DNA of 64,000 bases, taken from the NCBI RefSeq assembly GCF_033971905.1, contig NZ_JALBUT010000002.1, positions 180,396 through 244,395 of the forward strand. Reading direction: 5' to 3'. Position 1 is the stretch's first letter. The number at the start of each line of letters is the position of its first letter. The position numbers and the translations under genes were made by a program. Below the pieces are notes generated by a model that worked only from the letters and a program-made list of their open reading frames with translations, was not told the DNA's origin and did no database searches. Source of the stretch: Intestinicryptomonas porci. GTDB lineage: Bacteria > Verrucomicrobiota > Verrucomicrobiia > Opitutales > Intestinicryptomonadaceae. Shown in pieces: positions 27,270 through 35,009 of this stretch.

Positions 27270-28139
27270 TTAAAAATGGCAATCTATGCTTTTCTTTATT
27301 GATGTATATAGTAATTTTTTTACATTTTCAATTTTTTTAAAGGGCATATCGTAGTTTTCCTGAATCATTTTGTCGATATTTTTGTATTGGCAACAAAATC
27401 TAAAAGGTTCTTTTTTTAGTCCGAATGCGGAGTAATAGTCTTCAAATTTGTAGTAGGAAGTTGTGTCTTCCGATATTCTCGCCCATAAATTAGGAATGTT
27501 CAGCGAATCTGCCGCAATTAATGGGTGCATTGCTGTGGATATTATTGTTTCACATTCTGATATTTTTCTCAGAAATTCCAGAGGAGGATATTCGTTTGTA
27601 TTTAATATGATGCTGTTTTTATTGCATTCGCAAATTTTATGAAAAATGGGAGATTTTGCGTCTCCATAATGGGGGATTATTCCCAAACTGAATTTTTTTG
27701 TTTTTGTGAAATTATCGATTTCGGAAGACAACAACCCTCCATCTCCCAAAACGACATTTTCAATCTTTAATCCCAAAATTTTCTCAAGTTGGAATTTGGT
27801 TTTTTCTCCGCGGAGTGCGACGCAGTGTATTCTTCTTCTTATTTTTAGAGGTGAGAGATATTTTTTTTTGCGGAAATGCGTGTATAAGTCAAAGCCGAAT
27901 CCACTCGACAAAATGTTTAACGGATCGTTCAATGATGGAAAAATGGAAAATAAAAACTCTCTCTTTTTGTATAATAATTGATCTAAAACGGAGCCTATAC
28001 CGATAAAATCCGATTTTTTTACGGAAGTACAAATCGGGTTTACATTGAATATATTGCGAAAAATAAGATTGTTAAGCGCATCTCCGAAATTATTTATATC
28101 GCAAAAGCTTATTTTTATATTTTTTTCAATTTTAGTCAT
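27270..28139 (-). CDS. Polysaccharide pyruvyl transferase family protein
   Basis: A 289-residue protein of the polysaccharide pyruvyl transferase/CsaB family, which adds pyruvate ketals to surface glycans. Visible family features are NNFGDALNNLIFRNIF at the N-terminus, the IGIGSVLDQL loop, ALRGEKTKFQLEKILG, a GDGGLL turn and the C-terminal STAMHPLIAADSLNIPNLWARI, containing the conserved histidine. It is last in a three-gene AT-rich glycan cluster with 28168 and 28734, 28 bases downstream of the acyltransferase, and probably horizontally acquired. Confidence 0.85.
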   Translation of the reverse strand: MTKIEKNIKISFCDINNFGDALNNLIFRNIFNVNPICTSVKKSDFIGIGSVLDQLLYKKREFLFSIFPSLNDPLNILSSGFGFDLYTHFRKKKYLSPLKIRRRIHCVALRGEKTKFQLEKILGLKIENVVLGDGGLLSSEIDNFTKTKKFSLGIIPHYGDAKSPIFHKICECNKNSIILNTNEYPPLEFLRKISECETIISTAMHPLIAADSLNIPNLWARISEDTTSYYKFEDYYSAFGLKKEPFRFCCQYKNIDKMIQENYDMPFKKIENVKKLLYTSIKKSIDCHF

Positions 28140-28167
28140 TCCAAGAATTTTTTAGATTCGTTTATTC

Positions 28168-28715
28168 TTATCCATTTTCTCTTTTCCATACATTGAGAGG
28201 GATAATAGCTGCTTTTTTTTCCAAGTCTTGAAAAATCTCTTTATCTCTATATCCGATTATTTTTGCAGGGTTTCCTCCTACTATGGCACACGATGGAACT
28301 GATTTTGTAACAACACTACCCATTGCAACAATTGCGCCGTCTTGTATTTGGACTCCGGGACATATTACTGAACGCGCTCCTATCCATACATTTTTCCCAA
28401 TGGATATTTTTTGCAATAAGCCAATATTATCATATGGTATGTACGTTTCGGATTTATAGTTATGGTTTGTAGAAAGGAAGAAACAACCTTCTCCTATTTT
28501 AGTGTTAAAGCCTATTTCAATGTCTCCTTCACAACAAAGCCTGCTATTGCCTATATATACTTCTCCTCCTAATTTTAAATTCCTGATACTTGAAATTTGG
28601 CATTTAGGTTGAACATGATTTCCCGGAAACCATCCATATTTATAATGTAATTTGCGCCGAAGACCTCTTATTGGTATCAACTCAATTAAGTTTTTTCTTA
28701 TTTTTTTAAACTCAT
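28168..28715 (-). CDS. Left-handed-helix acyltransferase; needs a -1 shift on A7
   Basis: A surface-glycan O-acetyltransferase with hexapeptide repeats (EVYIGNSRLCCEGDIEIGFNTKIGEGC, then ISIGKNVWIGARSVICPGVQIQDGAIVAMGSVVTKSVPSCAIVGGNPAKIIG), the LbH fold. The best start is the ATG at 28715, preceded by AAAGGA (28727-28722). That frame reads M-S-L-K-K and then hits TAA at 28700. The rest is in the -1 frame. Moving back one base on the A7 tract (28701-28707, in-frame as TTA AAA AAA) gives MSLKKIRKNLIELIPIRG, a natural N-terminus. Without the shift, only a weak TTG at 28680 is available. Second gene of the glycan cluster. Confidence 0.78.
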
Positions 28716-28733
28716 TTTTTATCCTTTAAGTGT

Positions 28734-29621
28734 CTATTTTTTACTAAAAAGTAATTTCCTTAAATCTCTGAGTGTGCGCTTTTTTAGGATTTTAGGTAGC
28801 GAGTTTAAAATTTCGCCGTAGTACGAAGGCGGATTTTTCCGATGCCATGGTTTGCCGAGCTGCCCCGCGTAGTGGATTATGGCGGGGGCGTTTTTAGCTT
28901 CGGCAAGTTCTGCGGCGGAATATACTTTTTTCAAATATTTCAAGTCCCTGCATTCTTCAATGTTTTCGAGAGCGTATAGTGCTTCCAAAGTGCAATATTT
29001 TAACGGCATCGGCGCAATTTTGTCGGAGGCTATGTTCAAAACGTCAAGGTCGAAAAATTTAAGCTTGTCGTGGAAATCGAATGCCGTTTTCATACATTTT
29101 GTGAAAAATTTTTCATCCCTGCATCTTTTGCAGTTTATAAGCATGAATCCCGACCAAAAAATGAATTCGTTTTTGTTTTCGGGGAAATATTTATGCCCTA
29201 TGGCACTTGGCAAGTTTCGCTCCGCTCTGACTCCCGCCCAGTGGAAATCTGAAATGTCCGTATTGAACGCTTCCGTTAAATCGTCCTTGAAAAAGACATC
29301 TACGTCCGAGTATATTATCTTGTCCAAGTCTTGCAAGACTTCGGGAATAATCATTCTGTAATATACGATTTCCGTCCAAGATTTTCGGTTCTTTTTTACG
29401 CCTTTAAAAACCGACTTGTCGATAAACTTAAATTGTATGGAGTGGGGAGATGGCACAATTTCAGAAAGTGCGTCAAGATACTTCTTTGAAATTCCGTTGT
29501 GCAGTACATAAATATCATAAGAAGTTTCCGATTTAGCAGAATTTAAAAGACTTTTGATTGCGACAGACGCCCCAAGTATAATTCTGTCGTCAAAAGTGAA
29601 AACTATCGGAATCTTGCCCAT
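28734..29621 (-). CDS. Glycosyltransferase family 8 protein
   Basis: A 295-residue retaining glycosyltransferase of the GT8 type, adding a sugar (galactose or glucose in relatives) to a surface glycan. The N-terminal IPIVFTFDDRIILGASVAIKSLL is typical. The metal-binding DxD is in KIIYSDVDVFFKDDL (about 100-114), with FIFWSGFMLINCKRCR and the C-terminal IIHYAGQLGKPWHR (metal-binding His/Trp). It leads the glycan cluster; the acyltransferase ATG is 18 bases past its stop. Confidence 0.9.
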   Translation of the reverse strand: MGKIPIVFTFDDRIILGASVAIKSLLNSAKSETSYDIYVLHNGISKKYLDALSEIVPSPHSIQFKFIDKSVFKGVKKNRKSWTEIVYYRMIIPEVLQDLDKIIYSDVDVFFKDDLTEAFNTDISDFHWAGVRAERNLPSAIGHKYFPENKNEFIFWSGFMLINCKRCRDEKFFTKCMKTAFDFHDKLKFFDLDVLNIASDKIAPMPLKYCTLEALYALENIEECRDLKYLKKVYSAAELAEAKNAPAIIHYAGQLGKPWHRKNPPSYYGEILNSLPKILKKRTLRDLRKLLFSKK

Positions 29622-29755
29622 AATAATTGTATAATTTTCCTTTTAAATTCAAAAGATTTATAAATAAAGTTCAAGACAATTTGTTTCTTTAAAAGACGCC
29701 GAAAAAGTTGTCCTGTAATAGTTAGGGTCATGAAAAATTATCGCGGACGCATTCT

Positions 29756-29796
29756 TGCAAAAAAATAAGCCTGCAAGAAAAATCTTAAACAGGCTT
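29756..29796 (-). terminator. Terminator of tRNA-Thr
   Basis: AAGCCTG / CAGGCTT stem (29767-29773 and 29790-29796), with T residues after it on the minus strand. Confidence 0.65.
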
Positions 29797-29806
29797 CAAA
29801 AACAAA

Positions 29807-29879
<73 letters not shown>

Positions 29880-30065
29880 GGTGTTAAACCGTCATTAAAC
29901 GATTAAAATTAAAGATAAAATACAATGTGTTTTTTTTCTTCGATTTCAAGAAAAAAATCAACAAACAAGAATTTTCCCGAAAATTGACTCTTTGCGCTTT
30001 CAATTCTTTTGTCTTACCCTTTTGGAGACAGTTTAAGCCCTTCTATTTTCCGCAGTAATTCACTG

Positions 30066-30616
30066 TGCTTAGCTTGCTCTTGCGGGTAAATTGCGATTGC
30101 AATTTATGCTATCCCTGCCAAACACAAAAAAACCGCAGTTTCCTGCGGTAATTTTTCAAGCTGGCGTCCCCACGGGGATTGTGCTCGCGGATTGATTTTG
30201 CTTTACAAAATCCGCGCCATTTCGGCACTCGCTACGCTCGGCTCTTTTTGCGAATGCAAAAAGCCACCGTCTCAGGCTGTCGCTTCGCGCCACCTTCGGC
30301 GTCGAACCCAAGGGTTCTCATCCCCTTGGAACAAAAAAAAGAGGTTAACTTTCGCAAACCTCTTTTTCAAGCTGGCGTTTGTCGTGGGATTGCACTGCGC
30401 TTCGCTTGCTCTTTGGGTAAATTGCAAATGCAATTTATGCCATCCCTGCCAAACACAAAAAAACCGCATTTTCCTGCGGTAATTTTTTGAACTGGCATTT
30501 GTCGTGGGATTGCACTGCGCTTCGCTTGCCCTTTGGGTAAATTGCAAATGCAATTTATGCTATTCCTGCCAAACATAAAAAAGCCCGCAAACATCTTGTT
30601 TGCAGGCTTTTCAAGC
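30066..30616 (-). repeat. Array of decayed tRNA-Glu 3' ends with hairpins
   Basis: Three imperfect repeat modules lie just downstream of tRNA-Glu. On the minus strand each joins a copy of the tRNA 3' end and flank (ACGCCAGCTTGAAAA, degenerate in some copies) to a strong hairpin (for example CCGCATTTTCCTGCGG, or GAGGTT...AACCTC), a T run and a shared block. The shared block includes TTTGGCAGGGATRGCATAAA and the palindrome AAATTGCAAATGCAATTT. The units at about 30369 and 30489 are exactly 120 bases apart; the third is separated by an extra 211 bases of further palindromes (30170-30375). One copy (30165-30180) keeps GTCCCCACGGGGATT, the tRNA T-arm edge, then departs from it. No coding is supported here. 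Confidence 0.75.
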
Positions 30617-30693
30617 TGGCGTCCCCACAGGGATTCGAACCCTGGTCGTAAGAATGAAAATCTTATGTCCTAACCGGGCTAGACGATAGGGAC
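30617..30693 (-). tRNA. tRNA-Glu (TTC), CCA encoded
   Basis: Minus-strand cloverleaf. The acceptor pairs GTCCCTA with TGGGGAC (one G-U), the anticodon stem TAAGA/TCTTA encloses loop TTTTCAT, so the anticodon is TTC, and the T arm is CAGGGTTCGAATCCCTG. The discriminator is G, followed by an encoded CCA (30619-30617). Its 3' end is the parent of the decayed copies downstream. Confidence 0.95.
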
Positions 30694-30790
30694 GTAGCTC
30701 GATTTAAAGCTTATATACGATACGAATGCTTTTTGCTTTTGCAAGAAAAATTTTTAAAAAAATTTTTCGACAAACCACATCGCTAAATTT

Positions 30791-30991
30791 TTATGCCTTT
30801 GCGAAAACTTTGTTTTGCGCGTCTTCCGAGGCAATTTGTGTTTCGGCGGGGGCGGATGTTTTGTCTTCCGCGTCTTCAATTTGGATTGGCGTTTCCACGA
30901 ACATTAAAATCATCAATGGCGACAGCGTGAAAGTGCATCCCGACAAGATAATGGATGCCAATGCCAAAAGCGAAACTCTTATTAGAAACAT
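30791..30991 (-). CDS. Small lipoprotein, unknown function
   Basis: A 66-residue product with a classical lipobox: MFLIRVSLLALASIILSGC, cleaved before Cys19, giving a lipid-anchored peptide of about 48 residues. The mature part is hydrophobic at first, then acidic and Ala/Glu/Gln-rich. Not recognised. No strong ribosome site is seen, so the call rests on the lipoprotein signal. It lies alone between the tRNA-Glu gene and the YhaM-RdgB gene. Confidence 0.55.
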   Translation of the reverse strand: MFLIRVSLLALASIILSGCTFTLSPLMILMFVETPIQIEDAEDKTSAPAETQIASEDAQNKVFAKA

Positions 30992-31104
30992 AATTTTAAT
31001 TTATCAAAATTTTTTCATTCAATGCAAGCGCATAATTATTATTGCTCCAAAAATGGCATATTTAAACTTGCCCATTCTTTTCCTTTGTATTCTTATTGGC
31101 TTAT

Positions 31105-32715
31105 ATGAATTCCGATTTTCAAAAAATTTCCGAGATAAAGTCTTTGCCCGAGGGAAGCCGCGCGCAGTTTTGCGCATGCGCCATTTTGAAGTCTTTGCAG
31201 AAGCGTCTTGCGAAAAACGGCAGCGAGTTTCTCGTTGCGGATTTTGCCGACAATTCGGGGTCGATGACTCTCATGGTTTTTGCCGACTCTCTTGCGTACA
31301 TCTCATTGACGAGGGCAAGCGCGGGCGACGCTTTCAAGATTTTCGGCGTTGCCGATTTTTACAACGGCAGGTTCAGCCCGAAAATCGACTCAATGGAAAA
31401 GTTGTCGGAGGAAGAGTTGCAGTCTCTTTTGGGCGAGCTTGTGGAAGTCGCGCCCGAAAATGCCGATGCAATGCGCGCAGAACTTTTTTCCATTATCGAA
31501 AAAATCCCAAATCCCGATGTCCGCGAGACGGTTAAGTATGCGCTAAACGATGTCGGGGAGGTTTTTTTCAGAAGCACTGCGGCGATAAAAATGCACCATG
31601 CTTATGTCTGCGGGCTTTTGGAGCATTCGCTTCATCTGGCGCGTCTTGCAGTGAAGCTATTGCCGATGTATCCTTTTGTAAATCCGTCTTTGGCGATTGC
31701 AGGAGCCGTGTTGCACGATATCGGCAAGACTATAGAGTATTCGCAGGGGCTTGCGACTGAAAAGACGAAAATCGGCATTTTGCAGGGCCATGTGGTGCTT
31801 GGTTTCAGGATAGTCCGCAAGGCGGCGTTAAAATGCAAACTGAACGAAGACTTGACCGGGCGTTTGGAGCATATCATATTGAGCCACCAAGGCGAACTGC
31901 AATGGGGCGCGGCGGCAGTTGCGGCGACGCCTGAAGCTGTTTTTGTTTCGATGCTCGACTATCTCGACGCCAGAATGGGCGCGGTTTATTCCGCATTGAA
32001 AACGGGGGGAGACGGCGAATTTACCGATCTTGTTCCCGCGTTGCAGACTAGAATTTTGCAGTCGAAGCCCGACGATGAATTTGCTGGCGCGAAAGTCGAG
32101 GTTTCAAGCGGAAAGAAAATCTTTATAGCCACGTCGAATGCCCACAAAGTAAAGGAAATCAAGGCGATGTTTGAAGAGTGGGGCGTGGATTGCGATGTGG
32201 GCGGCGCGGACGAAATCGGCGGAATGCCCGAATGCGATGAAAATGCCGATACGTTTGAGGGCAATGCGTTTATCAAGGCTGACGCCCTCAAAAAAATCGC
32301 CCCTGCCGATGCCTATGTTTTGGCTGACGACAGCGGAATCGTGGTTGACGCGCTCGGCGGAAATCCGGGCATACATTCCGCAAGGTATGCGGGCGTCAAG
32401 GGCGAAGGCGCGGACAAGGCGAACAACGAAAAGCTGTTGAAAGCTCTTGAAAATATTCCCGACGGCGAACGTTCCGCGCGCTTTGTGTGCGTTTTGGCGT
32501 TGGTATGTCCAAATGGCGAAAGGAAAAGTTTTGAGGGCAGGGTTGAAGGTTTCATAAACCACGGGGCGAAAGGCAAAAACGGCTTTGGATACGACCCATT
32601 ATTCGAGCTTCCCGAGGGAATGACCACCGCGGAGCTTCCCGAGGCTTGCAAAAACGAAATAAGCCACAGAGCCCGCGCCCTTAAAGAGCTTATAAAATTC
32701 TTAAAAACTCAATAG
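31105..32715 (+). CDS. YhaM-like exoribonuclease fused to RdgB/HAM1
   Basis: A two-enzyme fusion of 536 residues. The N-terminal half (about 1-335) resembles the 3'-5' exonuclease YhaM: an OB-fold domain (RAQFCACAILKSLQKRLAKNG...VADFADNSGSMTLMVFADS) then an HD domain with HHAYVCGLLEHSLHLA, AGAVLHDIGKTIEY and ILSHQGELQWGA. The C-terminal half (about 340-536) is a full RdgB/HAM1 XTP/dITP pyrophosphatase: IFIATSNAHKVKEI, ADDSGIVVDALGGNPGIHSARYAG, KNGFGYDPLFELPEG and EISHRARAL. The ATG at 31105 is preferred to a TTG nine bases upstream. RNA turnover and cleansing of the nucleotide pool would be joined in one polypeptide. Confidence 0.9.
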   Translation: MNSDFQKISEIKSLPEGSRAQFCACAILKSLQKRLAKNGSEFLVADFADNSGSMTLMVFADSLAYISLTRASAGDAFKIFGVADFYNGRFSPKIDSMEKLSEEELQSLLGELVEVAPENADAMRAELFSIIEKIPNPDVRETVKYALNDVGEVFFRSTAAIKMHHAYVCGLLEHSLHLARLAVKLLPMYPFVNPSLAIAGAVLHDIGKTIEYSQGLATEKTKIGILQGHVVLGFRIVRKAALKCKLNEDLTGRLEHIILSHQGELQWGAAAVAATPEAVFVSMLDYLDARMGAVYSALKTGGDGEFTDLVPALQTRILQSKPDDEFAGAKVEVSSGKKIFIATSNAHKVKEIKAMFEEWGVDCDVGGADEIGGMPECDENADTFEGNAFIKADALKKIAPADAYVLADDSGIVVDALGGNPGIHSARYAGVKGEGADKANNEKLLKALENIPDGERSARFVCVLALVCPNGERKSFEGRVEGFINHGAKGKNGFGYDPLFELPEGMTTAELPEACKNEISHRARALKELIKFLKTQ

Positions 32716-32737
32716 GTTTTGTTTCGGATTTGAAAGA

Positions 32738-32760
32738 CCGCAATCTTGTTTTGCGGATTT
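32738..32760 (+). terminator. Weak terminator
   Basis: CCGCAA / TTGCGG stem with a 7-base loop and a short T-rich tail, between the convergent YhaM-RdgB and rlmH genes. Confidence 0.35.
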
Positions 32761-33201
32761 TCATTTGTGGTGGTAGCCCGAGCCTGCGGAGATTGATTTT
32801 GCCCTGTAAAGCTGTTCGAGAAGTATTGTTCGCGCCCATTCGTGCGTGAATGTCATTTTTGAAAGCGAAAACAGGCAGTGGGCGGCTTCTTTTACTTCTT
32901 TGGAAAGCCCATACGGGCCTCCTATTATAAATATGGAAGAGCCGCTTGCCATCAGGTCTTTTTCGAGCATTTCCGAAAACTCTTCTGAAGACATGGTTTT
33001 TCCTTCTTCTGCCATCGCGTAGATTTTCCCCTTTGCGCCTTTTAGAACTTCGAGTATTTTTTCGCCTTCCTTTTCGACGCTCGCGTCTTTCAGTTCGGCG
33101 ATTTCAAGTTTGTCGTATTTTGAAAGCCGTTTGCGGTATTCGTTTGCAAGCTCTTCGAGGGGCTTGTTTTTCATTTTTCCTATGGCGATGATTTTCAGCA
33201 T
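32761..33201 (-). CDS. rlmH: 23S rRNA (pseudouridine1915-N3)-methyltransferase
   Basis: RlmH is a small SPOUT-fold methyltransferase acting on pseudouridine 1915 of assembled ribosomes. The 146 residues are normal length. The SAM-binding knot shows FIIGGPYGLSKEVKEAAHCLFSLSKMTFTHEWARTILLEQLYRA, and the C-terminus ends SGYHHK as expected. The ATG at 33201 is used; a longer upstream frame adds 13 residues not found in the family. Confidence 0.95.
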   Translation of the reverse strand: MLKIIAIGKMKNKPLEELANEYRKRLSKYDKLEIAELKDASVEKEGEKILEVLKGAKGKIYAMAEEGKTMSSEEFSEMLEKDLMASGSSIFIIGGPYGLSKEVKEAAHCLFSLSKMTFTHEWARTILLEQLYRAKSISAGSGYHHK

Positions 33202-33316
33202 GTCTTTTAAGTATTTTTCCGCCCGCAAATTTGGCGACAAAAAAATATGAAATTTTTTCTTTAATTTTGCTTATTATTTAATACATTGATTTTGCATATA
33301 TACCAATTTGTTTAAC

Positions 33317-34696
33317 ATGCAAAATACCATCAAGATGAATTCCGCGCTTTTGGCGAGCGCGGTTGTTGCAGCCCTTGCGGGGCTGTTGTTCGGGTTTGAC
33401 ACGGCGGTGATTGCGGGGGTCACGAAGCCGCTTTCAAAAATCTACGCTTTGAGCGAATGGGGGCAGGGCTTTACGGTTTCAATCGCCCTCTGGGGAACTA
33501 TGCTGGGAGCGGCGTTTGCGTCTTTCCCTGCGGATAAAATCGGCAGGCGCGATTCGCTTAAAATCACGGGCGCGCTGTTTTTATTGTCGGCTCTCGGGTG
33601 CGCGTTTGCGTGGGGCTGGCATTCCATGCTCTTTTTTAGGTTTGTGGGAGGAGTGGGTATTGGCATTGCCTCGGTCATTGCGCCGATGTACATTGCCGAA
33701 ATCGCTCCCGCAAAGTTCAGGGGAGTATTTGTTGCGACGTTTCAGGGCAACATAGTTTTTGGCATTTTGCTTGCGTATTTTTCAAACTACATTGTCTCTC
33801 TTTGCGGATTTAATCCCGATTTAACGGAGTGGAGGATAAAGCTTGGCGTAGAGGCTTTGCCCGCGTTTTTGTTTTTGGTTTTGCTTTTCTTTGTCGGCAG
33901 GTCGCCTTACTGGCTTTTGAAGGTTGGCAGAAAGAGCGAAGCCGTTGCGGTTTTGGAGCGCATTTCGCCCGATTTTGTGTCTGAAACAGTTTTGGAAATT
34001 GAAAAATCGATAGAGGAAACAGGCAGGCTTGGCAATTCATCTTTATTTTGCAAGGCGTTTTTCTATCCCGTTTTTCTGGCGTTTTCGATTTCTTTTTTCA
34101 ACCAGTTTTCCGGCATCAACGCCGTGCTCTATTACATAAACGACATTTTCGCCAAAGCGGGGCTTGACGGAAATTTGTCGGCGGTTGTTGTGGGAAGCGC
34201 AAATCTTTTGTTCACGGTGCTTGCCATGTTTTTGATAGACAGGCTCGGCAGAAAAACGCTTCTTTTGATAGGGGCGGCGGGGACGTCTTTAATGCTGTTT
34301 TTGGCAGGTTTTATTTTGCAGACGCAGGCGGCGCAGTGGGCGCTTGTTTATGTGCTTTCAATTTACATCGCGTTTTTTGCCGTTTCGCAGGGTGCCGTCA
34401 TCTGGGTTTACATCAGCGAAATATTCCCCGTTTCGGTTCGGGCGAAAGGCGTGTCGTTCGGAGCGTCGGCGCATTGGGTTTTTTGCTCTGTAATCGCCCT
34501 TGTATTTCCTATTCTCGCGGCGTTGGACGGGGCAGATTTTGGCATTGACGGCGTGCGTCTTAATGGTTCGTTTCCGTTTTATTTGTTTTGCTTAATGACG
34601 CTTGTGCAGTTCGCGGTGGTCTTTGTGTTTTATCCCGAAACAAAGGGTGTTCCGCTTGAGCTTGTAAGGGAAAAAATGAAATTTGGGAAAAATTAA
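33317..34696 (+). CDS. MFS sugar transporter, sugar porter family
   Basis: A 459-residue major facilitator of the sugar porter type (XylE/GalP-like), probably a sugar:H+ symporter of the inner membrane. It has twelve spans. Hallmarks are FGFDTAVIAGVTKPL, PADKIGRRDSLKITGA, GVGIGIASVIAPMYIAEIAPAKFRGVFV (PESPR-like region altered to GRSPYWLL), QFSGINAVLYYINDIF, LIDRLGRKTLLLIG and FYPETKGVPLE. The start could also be the ATG at 33335. Substrate is unknown. Confidence 0.92.
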   Translation: MQNTIKMNSALLASAVVAALAGLLFGFDTAVIAGVTKPLSKIYALSEWGQGFTVSIALWGTMLGAAFASFPADKIGRRDSLKITGALFLLSALGCAFAWGWHSMLFFRFVGGVGIGIASVIAPMYIAEIAPAKFRGVFVATFQGNIVFGILLAYFSNYIVSLCGFNPDLTEWRIKLGVEALPAFLFLVLLFFVGRSPYWLLKVGRKSEAVAVLERISPDFVSETVLEIEKSIEETGRLGNSSLFCKAFFYPVFLAFSISFFNQFSGINAVLYYINDIFAKAGLDGNLSAVVVGSANLLFTVLAMFLIDRLGRKTLLLIGAAGTSLMLFLAGFILQTQAAQWALVYVLSIYIAFFAVSQGAVIWVYISEIFPVSVRAKGVSFGASAHWVFCSVIALVFPILAALDGADFGIDGVRLNGSFPFYLFCLMTLVQFAVVFVFYPETKGVPLELVREKMKFGKN

Positions 34697-35009
34697 AATG
34701 TTATGGGGGTTAAGCTGCAGGCGGGATTGGCGCTCCGCAGAATTTTCGGAGGCGGTTTTGGGATTTTCAAAACTGAAAATACGATTTCTCAAATTGCTTT
34801 GTGCGTTTGGAAGTTGTTTTGCATTTGCTTTGGCAAAAACTGAAGGAGCAACCCGATTTCTCGGATTGCTCCCCATACTACTTACCAACTTGCTACTGAA
34901 AATAAACTTATTTTATTAAGTTCGTGTACCAGTCTGTACTATTCGGGTTTTATGTCAATGTTTTTTTTTGAAAATATTTAAAAGAAAATTTTTAACAAGG
35001 AGTGAAAAT
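34697..35009 (+). other. 313-base intergenic region with a hairpin
   Basis: It holds a strong stem GGAGCAAcCCGA / TCGGaTTGCTCC at 34845-34872 with no T run after it, so it may be a leader structure or a processed end. AT-rich sequence leads to the ribosome site AAGGAG (34997-35002) of the next gene. No coding seen. Confidence 0.5.

Noticed and set aside
29951..30060. A further gene in the stretch downstream of tRNA-Glu array
   Set aside because: Only short frames with no start context; nothing supportable.
30179..30594. Short open frames in the tRNA-Glu fragment array
   Set aside because: They follow the repeats and hairpins, encode repeated peptides of no known kind and overlap the decayed tRNA ends; noncoding explanation is better.
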